This document shows positions 1 to 7,506 of a stretch of DNA of 8,119 bases, in pieces. Numbering within the stretch: the stretch's first letter is position 1; each line of letters begins with the position of its first letter. Position numbers and translations under genes: made by a program. The stretch spans positions 1 through 8,119 of the forward strand of contig JAFZDV010000019.1 in assembly GCA_017560955.1 (NCBI GenBank), given 5' to 3'. The notes below the pieces were generated by a model that was not told the DNA's origin, made no database searches, and worked only from the letters and a program-made list of their open reading frames with translations. The stretch comes from Anaerotignum sp. Its GTDB lineage: Bacteria; Bacillota; Clostridia; Lachnospirales; Anaerotignaceae.

Positions 1-1608
1 GATGGCATCGCCTGCTTCTTTATACAGTGTCATGATCAGTTTCAGCATACGATACTGTTTATGCAGGGATGTATATGTGTCAACTTCGTGGAAGGAGTTC
101 TGATGCAGGAAGTCTTCACGAATGGAACGGGAGATTTCCAAGATCAGTCTATCGCTGTGGGACAGAGCATCCACGCCGACCAGCTGTACGATTTCCTGCA
201 GTTCTGCTTCTGTCTGGAGCAGACGCATTGCTTCTGTACGCTGTGCGGAAAAGTCGGGTTCTACATTTTCGTCAGCCCATTTATCTACTTTTTCCTGATA
301 CAGGGAATAGCTTGTCAGCCAGTTGATAGCAGGGAAATGGCGTTTGTATGCCAGAGCAGAATCCAACCCCCAGAATACTTTTACGATACGCAGTGTTGCC
401 TGAGATACGGGTTCGGAAATGTCACCGCCGGGAGGAGATACCGCACCGATGGCAGACAGTGTACCGATTCTGCCTTCCTGACCCAGACAAACCACGCGAC
501 CAGCTCTTTCATAGAACTGTGCCAGACGGGAGCCCAGATATGCGGGGTAACCTTCTTCACCGGGCATTTCTTCCAGACGACCGGACATTTCACGAAGAGC
601 TTCTGCCCAACGGGATGTGGAGTCAGCCATCAGCGCTACGCTGTAGCCCATATCACGGAAGAATTCTGCAATAGTGATACCTGTGTAAATAGATGCTTCA
701 CGAGCCGCTACAGGCATATCAGATGTGTTTGCGATCAGAACTGTTCTCTGCATCAGGGACTGACCTGTACGAGGGTCAATCAGTTCAGGGAATTCATTCA
801 GTACGTCTGTCATTTCGTTACCGCGTTCACCGCAGCCGATGTAAACAACGATATCTGCATCTGCCCATTTTGCAATCTGATGCTGTGTTACTGTTTTACC
901 AGAACCGAAAGGACCGGGAACCGCCGCAACACCGCCCTTTGTGATGGGGAAGAATGTATCGATAACACGCTGACCTGTGATCAGGGGCATGTTAGGGGAT
1001 TCTTTTGCTTTATAAGGTCTCTGACGGCGAACGGGCCATTTCTGCATCATTGTTACGTTTACGTCGTTGCCTTTTTCATCTGTGATAACCGCAACAGTTT
1101 CTTCTACAGTAAAGTCACCAATGAAAATTTCTTTAATAACGCCTTTCAGACCATAAGGAACCATGATCTTACATGTTACAACCATTGTTTCCTGTACGAT
1201 ACCGATCACATCGCCCGCTTCAACAGCTTCACCAGGCTGTTTTGTGGGTTCAAATTTCCATTTTTTCTCTCTGTCCAGAGATTTTACTTCCAGACCTCTG
1301 CCGATGTTTGTACCGCCAATTTCATACAGTTTTTCCAGAGGACGCTGGATACCGTCATAAATTGTGGAGATCAGGCCGGGGCCCAGCTCTACGCTCATAG
1401 GCATACCAACAGAAACAACTTCTTCGCCGGGGCCAAGGCCAGCTGTTTCTTCATATACCTGAATGGAGGCTCTGTCTCCATGCATTTCAATGATTTCACC
1501 GATCAGATTCTTTTTGGATACACGAACTACGTCAAACATGTTGGCGTCACGCATACCTTCTGCAATGACCAGTGGACCAGATACTTTTACGATGGTGCCT
1601 GTTGTCAT
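1..1608 (-). CDS. ntpA: V-type ATPase catalytic subunit A (partial, C-terminus outside window)
   Basis: This is the catalytic subunit of the V1 head, where ATP is hydrolysed or made at the interface with subunit B. I read 536 codons in one open frame from an ATG at 1608 to the left edge; the family is usually about 585-595 residues, so roughly 50-60 are missing. The N-terminus reads [19 protein letters not shown], the expected beta-barrel. The P-loop GPFGSGKT is at residues 232-239 with Lys238, and [10 protein letters not shown] carries Glu261; both numbers match the catalytic Lys and Glu of E. hirae NtpA. Further family motifs are [31 protein letters not shown] and [17 protein letters not shown]. 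The start is supported by AGGTGA at 1622-1617, eight bases upstream; an ATG at 1630 is out of frame. The gene follows ntpG by 25 bases. It is also called atpA in many annotations. Confidence 0.97.
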   Translation of the reverse strand, partial: MTTGTIVKVSGPLVIAEGMRDANMFDVVRVSKKNLIGEIIEMHGDRASIQVYEETAGLGPGEEVVSVGMPMSVELGPGLISTIYDGIQRPLEKLYEIGGTNIGRGLEVKSLDREKKWKFEPTKQPGEAVEAGDVIGIVQETMVVTCKIMVPYGLKGVIKEIFIGDFTVEETVAVITDEKGNDVNVTMMQKWPVRRQRPYKAKESPNMPLITGQRVIDTFFPITKGGVAAVPGPFGSGKTVTQHQIAKWADADIVVYIGCGERGNEMTDVLNEFPELIDPRTGQSLMQRTVLIANTSDMPVAAREASIYTGITIAEFFRDMGYSVALMADSTSRWAEALREMSGRLEEMPGEEGYPAYLGSRLAQFYERAGRVVCLGQEGRIGTLSAIGAVSPPGGDISEPVSQATLRIVKVFWGLDSALAYKRHFPAINWLTSYSLYQEKVDKWADENVEPDFSAQRTEAMRLLQTEAELQEIVQLVGVDALSHSDRLILEISRSIREDFLHQNSFHEVDTYTSLHKQYRMLKLIMTLYKEAGDAI

Positions 1609-1633
1609 ATCTTCATTCACCTACAATCATTTA

Positions 1634-1951
1634 TTATTCACTAAACAGGATATCTGCGCCGATGGCACGTTTTGCCGATTCACGCACTTCGTTCATGCCC
1701 AGACCCATGCTGCCGGAAATACCGGGGATTACGATGATAGCGGGCAATTCCATATCCTTGTATTTTGCAATAGTTTCTTTTGCCTGCAGGCTGGCTTCTT
1801 CTGTGATATAGATAATGGCATATTCACGTTCTGCCAGTCTGTTGATGGTCTTTCTGATCTCATCTGCACCGTAAGCAGGGAAAATATCGATCCCCAGAGC
1901 AAGGAAGCCCATAACGGTGTCTTTGTCGCCAATGATACCAACTTTAGACAT
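1634..1951 (-). CDS. ntpG: V-type ATPase subunit F (rotor shaft protein)
   Basis: This 105-residue protein has the size and pattern of V-type subunit F, called NtpG in the E. hirae naming. It starts MSKVGIIGDKDTVMGFLALG, with the conserved IGD and GF-LAG-like region at residues 7-20, followed by the alternating hydrophobic strands of a Rossmann-like fold (YAIIYITEEAS, LPAIIVIPG). In the known complexes it binds subunit D and forms the central shaft that turns inside the A3B3 head. Its ATG lies inside the end of ntpC: the overlap is eight bases and includes the ntpC stop. No strong Shine-Dalgarno sequence is visible just before it, only purine-rich GGTGAGAGAAG within ntpC, so translation is probably coupled to ntpC. 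Confidence 0.93.
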   Translation of the reverse strand: MSKVGIIGDKDTVMGFLALGIDIFPAYGADEIRKTINRLAEREYAIIYITEEASLQAKETIAKYKDMELPAIIVIPGISGSMGLGMNEVRESAKRAIGADILFSE

Positions 1952-2918
1952 ACGCTTCTCTCACCCTTTCCTTAATGGTTTCCGCATCGATATCCTGCAG
2001 TTTACAGGTCATAATGATTCGAACACATTTCGCCTCTGTTTCCTTTGCCAGAATGTAAGCAGCAACGGGTTCAGGGGTCAGTGTCTTATATTTTGCATCT
2101 TTCACATAGCCCATCAGGTAGTCATCACAGGCTTTTTCAAAAACAGTGAAGCCCTGAGGCATATATGTGTCGCACAATGTACCATAGGATGTTTCCTTCA
2201 TCACCTGAATCACATCGTTTTTGAAAGCTCTTACCAGCAGTTCTGCAGGCAGTTCGCCGCCGGGCACGATGCTTTCTTCCAGTTCATCTTCACTGCGTTC
2301 CAGTCTCCAGCAGCGCAGCAGTGTTTTCAGATTTGTCACATCCGCCAGTTTGCTTACATAACGGGAAACGTAGTCATTGCCCAGTTTATGAGCGGAATCA
2401 GACATGACCTGGAAACATGCTCTGTCCAGAATCGTATCGATGTAGCGGGCATTTTTTGTTTTCGCATACATGTCTGTGGCTTCCTGTACTGCTTCAGGTT
2501 TGATGTTAGGAAGTTCCATATAGTTTCTGTCTCGGAAGTTTTTCTGAAGCACATCCAGAGGAATGGTACCGCCTTTGGTCAGATATTTCTTACCATTGAC
2601 TTTGGAAATTTCTTCCTTGATCAGAACTTTGATATTATGATAGTCATTCTTGAATTTGAAAATATCCATAAATGTTTCGGAAGGGATCAGCTTACCAACA
2701 GCCTGATATTCTTCTTCCAGATGATTCTGGATCATTTTTTCAAAGTCATGAATGTCATCGATCTCAGTTTTACCGTAGTCTGTTTCACAGAGGATGCGAA
2801 GGGCTTCTGCAGCATCCTTGGCATCTGCCATCTGCATCAGTTTCTGCTTTGTCAGCAGTTTATTTTCCATGGAACGGATACTGGCTACGGCGAAAGGGTA
2901 AATCTTGTTTTTAGCCAT
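1944..2918 (-). CDS. ntpC: V-type ATPase subunit C (d-like rotor adaptor)
   Basis: This 324-residue protein is the bacterial C subunit, equivalent to eukaryotic subunit d (AC39 family), a funnel-shaped adaptor that joins the central shaft to the membrane ring. Length fits the family (about 320-335). The N-terminus IYPFAVASIRSMENKLLT and the C-terminal signature TPEPVAAYILAKETEAK at residues 281-297, followed by a helix with VRIIMTCKL, are typical, and it ends REAYV as many homologues end RELYV. The protein is almost all helical with no membrane segment. The ATG at 2918 is preceded by AAGGAGGG, and this ribosome binding site overlaps the ntpE stop codon; the gap between the two genes is 14 bases. 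The 3' end overlaps ntpG by eight bases. Confidence 0.95.
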   Translation of the reverse strand: MAKNKIYPFAVASIRSMENKLLTKQKLMQMADAKDAAEALRILCETDYGKTEIDDIHDFEKMIQNHLEEEYQAVGKLIPSETFMDIFKFKNDYHNIKVLIKEEISKVNGKKYLTKGGTIPLDVLQKNFRDRNYMELPNIKPEAVQEATDMYAKTKNARYIDTILDRACFQVMSDSAHKLGNDYVSRYVSKLADVTNLKTLLRCWRLERSEDELEESIVPGGELPAELLVRAFKNDVIQVMKETSYGTLCDTYMPQGFTVFEKACDDYLMGYVKDAKYKTLTPEPVAAYILAKETEAKCVRIIMTCKLQDIDAETIKERVREAYV

Positions 2919-2932
2919 GCTCTACCCCCTCC

Positions 2933-3493
2933 TTAGAATAAGATTTCTGCTGCTGCCTGACGGATCGCTTCTTTTTCTACAGTAATGATAGATTCAAAAG
3001 AATAATTATATTCGATATCGCCGTTTTTCACGATGAAACCACCTTTGATATCAGCAGTTTTTTCAGAAAGGACGAAACCTTTTTCCTTCACAACATCAGC
3101 CAGTCTTGCTGCATCTTTTTTGGAAACGATGACCTCTGTACCCAGAGATTTGTCCAGTTTTTCCAGCATACCGCCGATGACTTTCGCATATGCGGCATCT
3201 TCCATGGAAACCAGTCTGTTTTCCGCTTCCGCAATGATTTCAGCAAGGATTTCCTGTTTTGTTTCCAGGATCTTCTTTTTCGCCTGCATATCTGCAGCGG
3301 AGATTTCTTTCGCCTTCATAGCAGCCGCTTCAGACTGGGCCTCTCTGTCCAGCTGATCCAGCTGACGCTGGGCTTTATCATTCGCCGCCTTCAGCAGGGC
3401 ATCCACTTCCTTCTGCGCCTGAGAAATAGTAACAGATGCTACCTTCTCTGCATCGGAAATGATTTTATCGATAATGATCTTACCGTCATTCAT
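2933..3493 (-). CDS. ntpE: V-type ATPase peripheral stalk subunit E
   Basis: This 186-residue protein is the E subunit of the peripheral stalk that holds the catalytic head still against rotation. Residues about 5-105 form a long charged, alanine-rich helix (ISQAQKEVDALLKAANDKAQ and onward), expected to coil with the NtpF protein. The C-terminal part, about residues 110-186, is the globular domain that binds the top of the head, with the family pattern KGGFIVKNGDIEYNYSFESI, where homologues read GG-(I/V)---G-I--N-T. The end RQAAAEILF is also typical. The ATG has a full AAGGAGGAG site at 3510-3502, eight bases upstream. It follows ntpK after 32 bases and precedes ntpC after 14. Confidence 0.94.
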   Translation of the reverse strand: MNDGKIIIDKIISDAEKVASVTISQAQKEVDALLKAANDKAQRQLDQLDREAQSEAAAMKAKEISAADMQAKKKILETKQEILAEIIAEAENRLVSMEDAAYAKVIGGMLEKLDKSLGTEVIVSKKDAARLADVVKEKGFVLSEKTADIKGGFIVKNGDIEYNYSFESIITVEKEAIRQAAAEILF

Positions 3494-3525
3494 AGGAGTT
3501 TCTCCTCCTTTTCCTTAGTTTCTAA

Positions 3526-4014
<489 letters not shown>

Positions 4015-4026
4015 TTATTCTCCTCC

Positions 4027-6021
4027 TTATTTATCTTGATCTTTCATGATCTTGACATATTTTGTTTTTCTTGCAAAGGGACGGAACTCTCTGCCGCCGC
4101 CTGTATAAAACTTACCAAAGAATTCTACATACATCAGTCTGCAGGAATGTACGAAAGCACCCAGCGCGTTGATTGCCAGGTTGAAGATCGTACCAAATAC
4201 CAGAGCCGCTGTCAGCAGGATCGCGCCAAGTACACCGCCGCCTGCCAGGGAACCCAGAGTGTTGATAACCTGTGCAACTACACCTGTTGCCAGCCCCAGA
4301 GCCAGCAGTCTGGAGTAGGAAAGGATATCAGACAGATAGCTTGTAATGCCATACAGTGCACCCAGACCGCCTGTTACCTTACCAACAATACCTTTTTTCT
4401 TTCTGCCGCCTGTCAGCAGGATACCGCCTGCACCAACGATGGACATCACTTTACCCACAGTTGTCAGTACGGGAGCAACCATACCGCCCACACCGAACAG
4501 TACCAGACCGATCAGCAGTACATACCAGAGAATGATATCGCAGATCGCATCGACTGCTTTACCGTCACGGAAGTACATATAAGCCTGTACCCCCATACCT
4601 ACGAACAGATGAATTGCACCCAGGATCAGGGAGAAAATCAACAGTTTCATAGGGTCATCCATAGGATTGAACCAGATGGGATCGATGGAGATTTCCTTGT
4701 TGAACAATGTTCTGCCTGCTACGGTAAAGAAATCACCGAACCAGCCGCCGAACAGTGCACCCCAGATAAATGTGGAAATACCACAGTAGAAGAACATCTT
4801 GAACATCTTATAGATGGTGCCTTCGGGTTTATATTTCTTCAGTACGAAGAAGCACAGTGCGGAAAGGATGATACCATAAGCCGCATCAGACAGCATCATA
4901 CCAAAGAATACGAAATAGAAGGGTGCCAGGATGGTTGTAGGGTCAATATCCTTTCTGGATGGCAGGCTGTACATATTTGTTACTGCCTCAAAAGGAGTCG
5001 CCACACCGCTGTTATGCAACAGGATCGGCACTTCTTCATCTGCATCGGGAACCTGAATATCATAATAGAATTCATATCTCTTCAGCAGTTCTTCAACTTC
5101 ATCCTGAGCTTTTGCAGGCATCCAGCCGTCGAAGTAGAACACGGTATCCGTGCTCAACATTTCCCCTACGATCCTTGCACGGTCACGCTGTGTCACCAGC
5201 AGGTCATAAAGGTATTCAATATCTTTTCGTGCAGGGGAAAGTTCCGCCAGCACTTTTTCGTTTTCTGTGATCGTTTTTTCGATCTCTTCAATTCTTTTTT
5301 CATAACGATGGATCGCTTCTGTGGGTGTTCCCTGCTGGTCTGCCATATTAATCCCAGAAAAACCAAAAGGTCTCAGTGCTTCATACAGCCCATCCTTTTC
5401 TTCCTTCAGCACAATGAAGGAAAAATATTTCTGCTGTTTGTCTGCACCGATTTCCTGCACGATCGCAGATGGAACACTTTCCGTAACAGCCGCCATCAGC
5501 TGCCCGGACTGAACTTTTGCACCTGTCAGCCCATGGATCACACTGACATATTCGGTTTCGTTCATTTCCAGAGGAATATCCAGTTTTACCCACGGCTGAA
5601 GCCCCGTGATCAGAGAACGCAGATGATTGATCTCTGCCTTGCCGTCATTGATGACTTTATAGGCGGCAATGGCTTTATCCATATTGCGTTCCGTATCCGT
5701 TCTCACCTTATTCATATAGGCGATAAACTCTTCTCTGCCAAATTCCTTTCTGGTGATCAGCAGAGGTTTTTTGGACGGATCATATTTGGAAATGGCCTCC
5801 AGGGCCGTGCTGACACGGATGATATCCCCTTCCAGACGCGAAACATCGGCACTGTTACTGGATCTGAAAATATCAGGCAGCCAATCTGTTTCTTCATCAC
5901 TGATAATACCATCCTGAGAATTGATTTCTACAACCCCAAGGTGCATCAGTTCATAGATGAAGGGAGCTCTGCCACTATTCAGACCAATGACAGTAAGTTT
6001 ACGCATCTCAACAGCTGCCAT
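4027..6021 (-). CDS. ntpI: V-type ATPase membrane stator subunit I (a-like)
   Basis: This 664-residue protein is the a-type stator that forms the two ion half-channels next to the rotor ring. Residues 1 to about 355 are the soluble arm, with a coiled-coil region near 235-315. Residues about 362-640 are membrane-embedded with roughly seven or eight helices, beginning ILAPFYFVFFGMMLSDAAYG. Two arginines expected to release the ion from the ring are present: Arg571 in DILSYSRLLALGLATG and Arg628 in FVHSCRLMYVEFFGKFY, close to Arg573 and Arg629 of E. hirae NtpI. Length is normal. I chose ATG 6021 because homologues begin MA-V-M-K-T; it overlaps the ntpF end by 14 bases and has GGGAG a few bases upstream. 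An internal ATG at 6006 lies one base after the ntpF stop but lacks a ribosome site. Confidence 0.96.
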   Translation of the reverse strand: MAAVEMRKLTVIGLNSGRAPFIYELMHLGVVEINSQDGIISDEETDWLPDIFRSSNSADVSRLEGDIIRVSTALEAISKYDPSKKPLLITRKEFGREEFIAYMNKVRTDTERNMDKAIAAYKVINDGKAEINHLRSLITGLQPWVKLDIPLEMNETEYVSVIHGLTGAKVQSGQLMAAVTESVPSAIVQEIGADKQQKYFSFIVLKEEKDGLYEALRPFGFSGINMADQQGTPTEAIHRYEKRIEEIEKTITENEKVLAELSPARKDIEYLYDLLVTQRDRARIVGEMLSTDTVFYFDGWMPAKAQDEVEELLKRYEFYYDIQVPDADEEVPILLHNSGVATPFEAVTNMYSLPSRKDIDPTTILAPFYFVFFGMMLSDAAYGIILSALCFFVLKKYKPEGTIYKMFKMFFYCGISTFIWGALFGGWFGDFFTVAGRTLFNKEISIDPIWFNPMDDPMKLLIFSLILGAIHLFVGMGVQAYMYFRDGKAVDAICDIILWYVLLIGLVLFGVGGMVAPVLTTVGKVMSIVGAGGILLTGGRKKKGIVGKVTGGLGALYGITSYLSDILSYSRLLALGLATGVVAQVINTLGSLAGGGVLGAILLTAALVFGTIFNLAINALGAFVHSCRLMYVEFFGKFYTGGGREFRPFARKTKYVKIMKDQDK

Positions 6022-6334
6022 ACTCTCCCACGACCTTTCCGATCACCGCTTTTACGGCTTCTTCTTTCTTCAGAGCCGCCTGTTCTCTGATTTTAGAACA
6101 GGTATACTCCGTTTCCTTTGTGATTTTCAGGATCGCCTCACGACTTTCCTCTACGGCTGTTTCAACAGCTTCCTGCAGTTCCATTTTCCCCTGCAGTTTT
6201 GTCTCTTCAAACAGAGTTTCCTGCTGTTTCATGGCTTCGGCCTTCATCTGTTCAGCCTGTACCACAGCCTGCTTTTTGATTTCCACAGCGCGAGCTTCTG
6301 CCTCGACGATGCTTTTCAGGATCTCATAAGCCAT
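6008..6334 (-). CDS. ntpF: V-type ATPase peripheral stalk subunit G/H
   Basis: This 108-residue protein is the first gene of the operon and the partner of NtpE in the peripheral stalk. It is almost entirely a charged helix rich in Ala, Glu, Lys and Gln, beginning MAYEILKSIVEAEARAVEIK and running to the end, as expected for the G/H subunit, which is about 100-110 residues. The ATG at 6334 has AGAGAGGTG six bases upstream, a good ribosome binding site, and the length from here fits the family. The same frame stays open upstream for about 70 more codons (to TTG 6544, with ATGs at 6538 and 6475), but those starts have no good ribosome site. The last 14 bases overlap ntpI. Sequence conservation in this family is low, so identification rests on composition, size and position. 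Confidence 0.88.
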   Translation of the reverse strand: MAYEILKSIVEAEARAVEIKKQAVVQAEQMKAEAMKQQETLFEETKLQGKMELQEAVETAVEESREAILKITKETEYTCSKIREQAALKKEEAVKAVIGKVVGEYGSC

Positions 6335-6398
6335 TCTATTCACCTCTCTTACTGCATTTTTTGTTGAACAAATTGCACAGGTGTCAAATATTTCATCA

Positions 6399-6423
6399 TC
6401 AGAACCTTTTGTTAAAGTTCTGA
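6399..6423. repeat. 9-bp inverted repeat in ntp leader
   Basis: TCAGAACCT at 6399-6407 pairs with AAGTTCTGA at 6415-6423 (one mismatch in DNA, a G-U pair in the minus-strand RNA), leaving a 7-base loop. It sits about 65 bases upstream of the ntpF start and carries no following T-run, so it is not a terminator. A role in RNA structure is possible but unproven. Confidence 0.35.
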
Positions 6424-6482
6424 CAGTTTTATTTTTTATCAAAAAATAATCATTTGCGCCTGTTTGCTCGCTCATTTTTTCC

Positions 6483-6511
6483 GAAAAAGTTGAACCACAA
6501 ACAACTTTTTC
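6483..6511. repeat. Perfect 10-bp inverted repeat in ntp leader
   Basis: GAAAAAGTTG at 6483-6492 and its exact complement CAACTTTTTC at 6502-6511 are separated by nine bases. On the minus-strand RNA it lies about 50-80 bases after the predicted start. With an A-rich 5' arm and a U-rich 3' arm it resembles a weak two-way terminator, but only three of ten pairs are G-C, so an operator-like protein site is an equal possibility. Confidence 0.5.
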
Positions 6512-6597
6512 TAAAAAATGCCAGTTTTCCCAAGGCATGTACAAATTCTAAAACATACCTCACTATAAATAATACGAGATTTATGCAGTATTGTCAA
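6511..6597 (-). other. Possible 28-codon small ORF overlapping the ntp promoter (uncertain)
   Basis: A TTG at 6597 follows AAGGAGGA (6608-6601), a full-strength ribosome site, and opens a 28-residue frame MTILHKSRIIYSEVCFRICT plus eight more residues, ending at TAG 6513-6511, just after the T-run of the first leader dyad. However, the TTG is also the first half of the -35 box, so the main predicted transcript starts downstream of it. It could only be translated from a transcript started further upstream. I give it low confidence. Confidence 0.15.
6569..6597 (-). promoter_or_regulatory. Sigma-A promoter for the ntp operon
   Basis: On the minus strand the -35 box is a perfect TTGACA (6597-6592), the spacer is exactly 17 bases, and the -10 box is TATTAT (6574-6569), one mismatch from consensus. 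The likely transcription start is near 6562. It points toward ntpF and is the best promoter-like sequence in the spacer. Confidence 0.8.
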
Positions 6598-6696
6598 TAA
6601 TCCTCCTTCTCCCCCTGTTTTTCTGTGCTAATTGCTTACATTTTTCTCCTTTGTTAAAAATCAGTCATGGCAGATTCTTCAAAATAGCAGTTTTCG

Positions 6697-6819
6697 CTAT
6701 ATTTTCAAGGTTTTAACGTCTTCTTTCGCACGCAATTCATTCGCATACGAAATGTTTGTGTACTCTGTATTTTGTATTTTTATATAATAACTGTACAAAA
6801 TAACCAAAAACCAGCACAT
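6697..6819 (-). CDS. Hypothetical 40-residue small protein (uncertain)
   Basis: An ATG at 6819 opens a 40-residue frame ending in TAG at 6699-6697. It begins MCWFLVILYSYYIKI, a short hydrophobic stretch, and then becomes polar and charged (NELRAKEDVKTLKI at the end), which is the layout of a small single-span membrane peptide. I recognise no family. The ribosome site is poor (GAAGAAAAA just upstream). A possible promoter lies at 6936-6907, about 80-90 bases upstream. In DNA this AT-rich an open frame of this size can arise by chance, so it may not be a gene. Confidence 0.2.
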   Translation of the reverse strand: MCWFLVILYSYYIKIQNTEYTNISYANELRAKEDVKTLKI

Positions 6820-6906
6820 TTTTTCTTCATGTTGCCTAAAGAAAAAAATTTATTTTAAGTGAAGTATTCTTCCCTCAATGAAAAATCATTCACTTATCCA
6901 TAAAAA

Positions 6907-6936
6907 AATATAAATTTATGCTTCTATTTTTTTCAA
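6907..6936 (-). promoter_or_regulatory. Possible second promoter upstream in the spacer
   Basis: On the minus strand TTGAAA (6936-6931) and TATATT (6912-6907), each one mismatch from consensus, are 18 bases apart. It would start transcription near 6900, ahead of the 40-residue small ORF. In DNA this rich in A and T such matches are common, so confidence is limited. Confidence 0.3.
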
Positions 6937-6959
6937 ATCATGGAAACGCTATACAAATT

Positions 6960-6981
6960 CAATAAAAAGTCTTTTTTATTG
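6960..6981. repeat. Perfect 9-bp AT-rich inverted repeat
   Basis: CAATAAAAA at 6960-6968 is followed by a 4-base loop and its exact complement TTTTTATTG at 6973-6981. It lies about 40 bases past the Nudix terminator. It has one G-C pair per arm, so a stable terminator is unlikely; its role is unknown. Confidence 0.4.
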
Positions 6982-7022
6982 CATATATACCCTTTTGTTT
7001 CTGCTCTTCCGTTTTCTGCAAT

Positions 7023-7051
7023 AAAAAAACCATGTCTTTTCAGACATGGTT
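7023..7051 (-). terminator. Intrinsic terminator after the Nudix gene
   Basis: On the minus strand AACCATGTC (7051-7043), a 6-base loop TGAAAA and GACATGGTT (7036-7028) form a perfect 9-bp stem, followed by a T-run (seven T at 7029-7023, the first two within the stem). It starts eight bases after the Nudix stop codon, so it ends the hslO-Nudix transcript and separates it from the ATPase operon. Confidence 0.9.
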
Positions 7052-7059
7052 CCATTCAC

Positions 7060-7485
7060 TTATTCATTTTCCAGCACCTTAAAAGCTGCGCGGATATCTC
7101 GTTTCATCCAATGAGGAAGTTCGCTTTCTTCCATCTCTTTCTCTGTAAGCCACATATAAGATTCATGTTCAGGGCTCAGGAATACTTCCCCTTCTGTCCA
7201 ACGACAGGCATATGTAAAAATACAAAGATGGATATGGTGCTTGATGGCATCAAACAAAGACAAAGGGGGACCGATCTCCACCTTCAGCTGTGTTTCTTCC
7301 ATAATTTCTCTGAGCAGCCCTTCATCAGACTTTTCAAAGAAATGCAGGCCGCCGCCGGGCAGATCCCACTTCTGATGACTATTCATGTAGCTGCCTTCCA
7401 TTTCATCTTTGGAACGACAAAGCACCAGTGCTCTATTCTCTTTAATAATGACAGCTTTTACAGCCACCGCAAAATCCCTTTTCAC
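7060..7485 (-). CDS. Nudix (MutT-type) hydrolase
   Basis: This 141-residue protein is a single Nudix domain, a family that splits nucleoside diphosphates linked to another group, using a divalent metal. The Nudix box spans residues 45-67: Gly45, Glu51, Arg59-Glu60 and Glu63-Glu64 (REIMEET) fit GX5EX7REUXEEXGU, but the last conserved Gly is Gln66. The metal-binding glutamates are intact, so it should be active. WDLPGGGLHFFE before the box and HESYMWLTEKEM (residues 107-118) near the end are typical. The substrate cannot be told from sequence. The start is GTG at 7485 with AGAGG seven bases upstream. It follows hslO by 21 bases and probably shares its transcript. Size is normal for a stand-alone MutT-like protein. 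Confidence 0.9.
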   Translation of the reverse strand: MKRDFAVAVKAVIIKENRALVLCRSKDEMEGSYMNSHQKWDLPGGGLHFFEKSDEGLLREIMEETQLKVEIGPPLSLFDAIKHHIHLCIFTYACRWTEGEVFLSPEHESYMWLTEKEMEESELPHWMKRDIRAAFKVLENE

Positions 7486-7506
7486 AGGATCGCCTCTTTC
7501 TGTTTC

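Larger units (their letters stand above)
6335..6562 (-). promoter_or_regulatory. Predicted 5' leader of the ntp operon with several hairpins
   Basis: If transcription starts about seven bases after the -10 box, the mRNA has a leader of about 228 bases before ntpF. It holds four dyads, in order of transcription: 6538-6518 (5-bp stem ATGCC/GGCAT, followed by six T), 6511-6483 (10-bp perfect stem, 9-base loop), 6449-6429 (9-bp A/T-only stem) and 6423-6399 (9-bp stem with one G-U pair, 7-base loop). I recognise no known riboswitch class. The arrangement could support attenuation or protein binding, but the stems are AT-rich and this is inference. The region also keeps the ntpF frame open (see findings). 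Confidence 0.45.
6598..7022. other. AT-rich spacer without a recognised gene
   Basis: This stretch between the Nudix terminator and the ntp promoter holds no gene I can recognise on either strand. It contains runs of A and T, a possible promoter, short inverted repeats and the small ORF described separately. I see no tRNA-like cloverleaf, no tandem repeat array, and no insertion-sequence ends. Confidence 0.6.

Noticed and set aside
61..1644. A 527-codon open frame on the plus strand opposite ntpA
   Set aside because: It is a mirror of ntpA; the Cys- and Phe-rich product has no known motif, while the minus strand has intact catalytic motifs.
1917..2936. A 339-codon open frame on the plus strand opposite ntpC
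   Set aside because: The product is Phe- and His-rich without recognisable domains, and ntpC on the other strand is well supported.
4036..6090. A 684-codon open frame on the plus strand opposite ntpI
   Set aside because: It is antisense to a clear ntpI along its whole length, its protein is rich in Cys, His and Gln with no recognisable domain, and such frames follow from the codon use of the real gene.
6681..6704. ATAGC/GCTAT dyad with flanking T-runs as a terminator
   Set aside because: The stem has only five pairs, too weak for an intrinsic terminator call.
6723..6752. Repeated TTCGCA words and the small palindrome TTCGCATACGAA
   Set aside because: The arms are only four bases, there is no matching second site, and it lies inside the possible 40-residue frame; not enough for an operator call.
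6785..6829. A 16-codon frame starting ATGAAG on the minus strand (MKKKCAGFWLFCTVII)
   Set aside because: It resembles a tiny lipoprotein signal but is very short, has only AGG as a ribosome site, and overlaps the 40-residue candidate in another frame.
6887..7063. An 11-base direct repeat CATTCACTTAT at 6887-6897 and 7053-7063
   Set aside because: One copy covers the Nudix stop codon, there are only two copies, and the DNA is AT-rich, so chance is a sufficient explanation.
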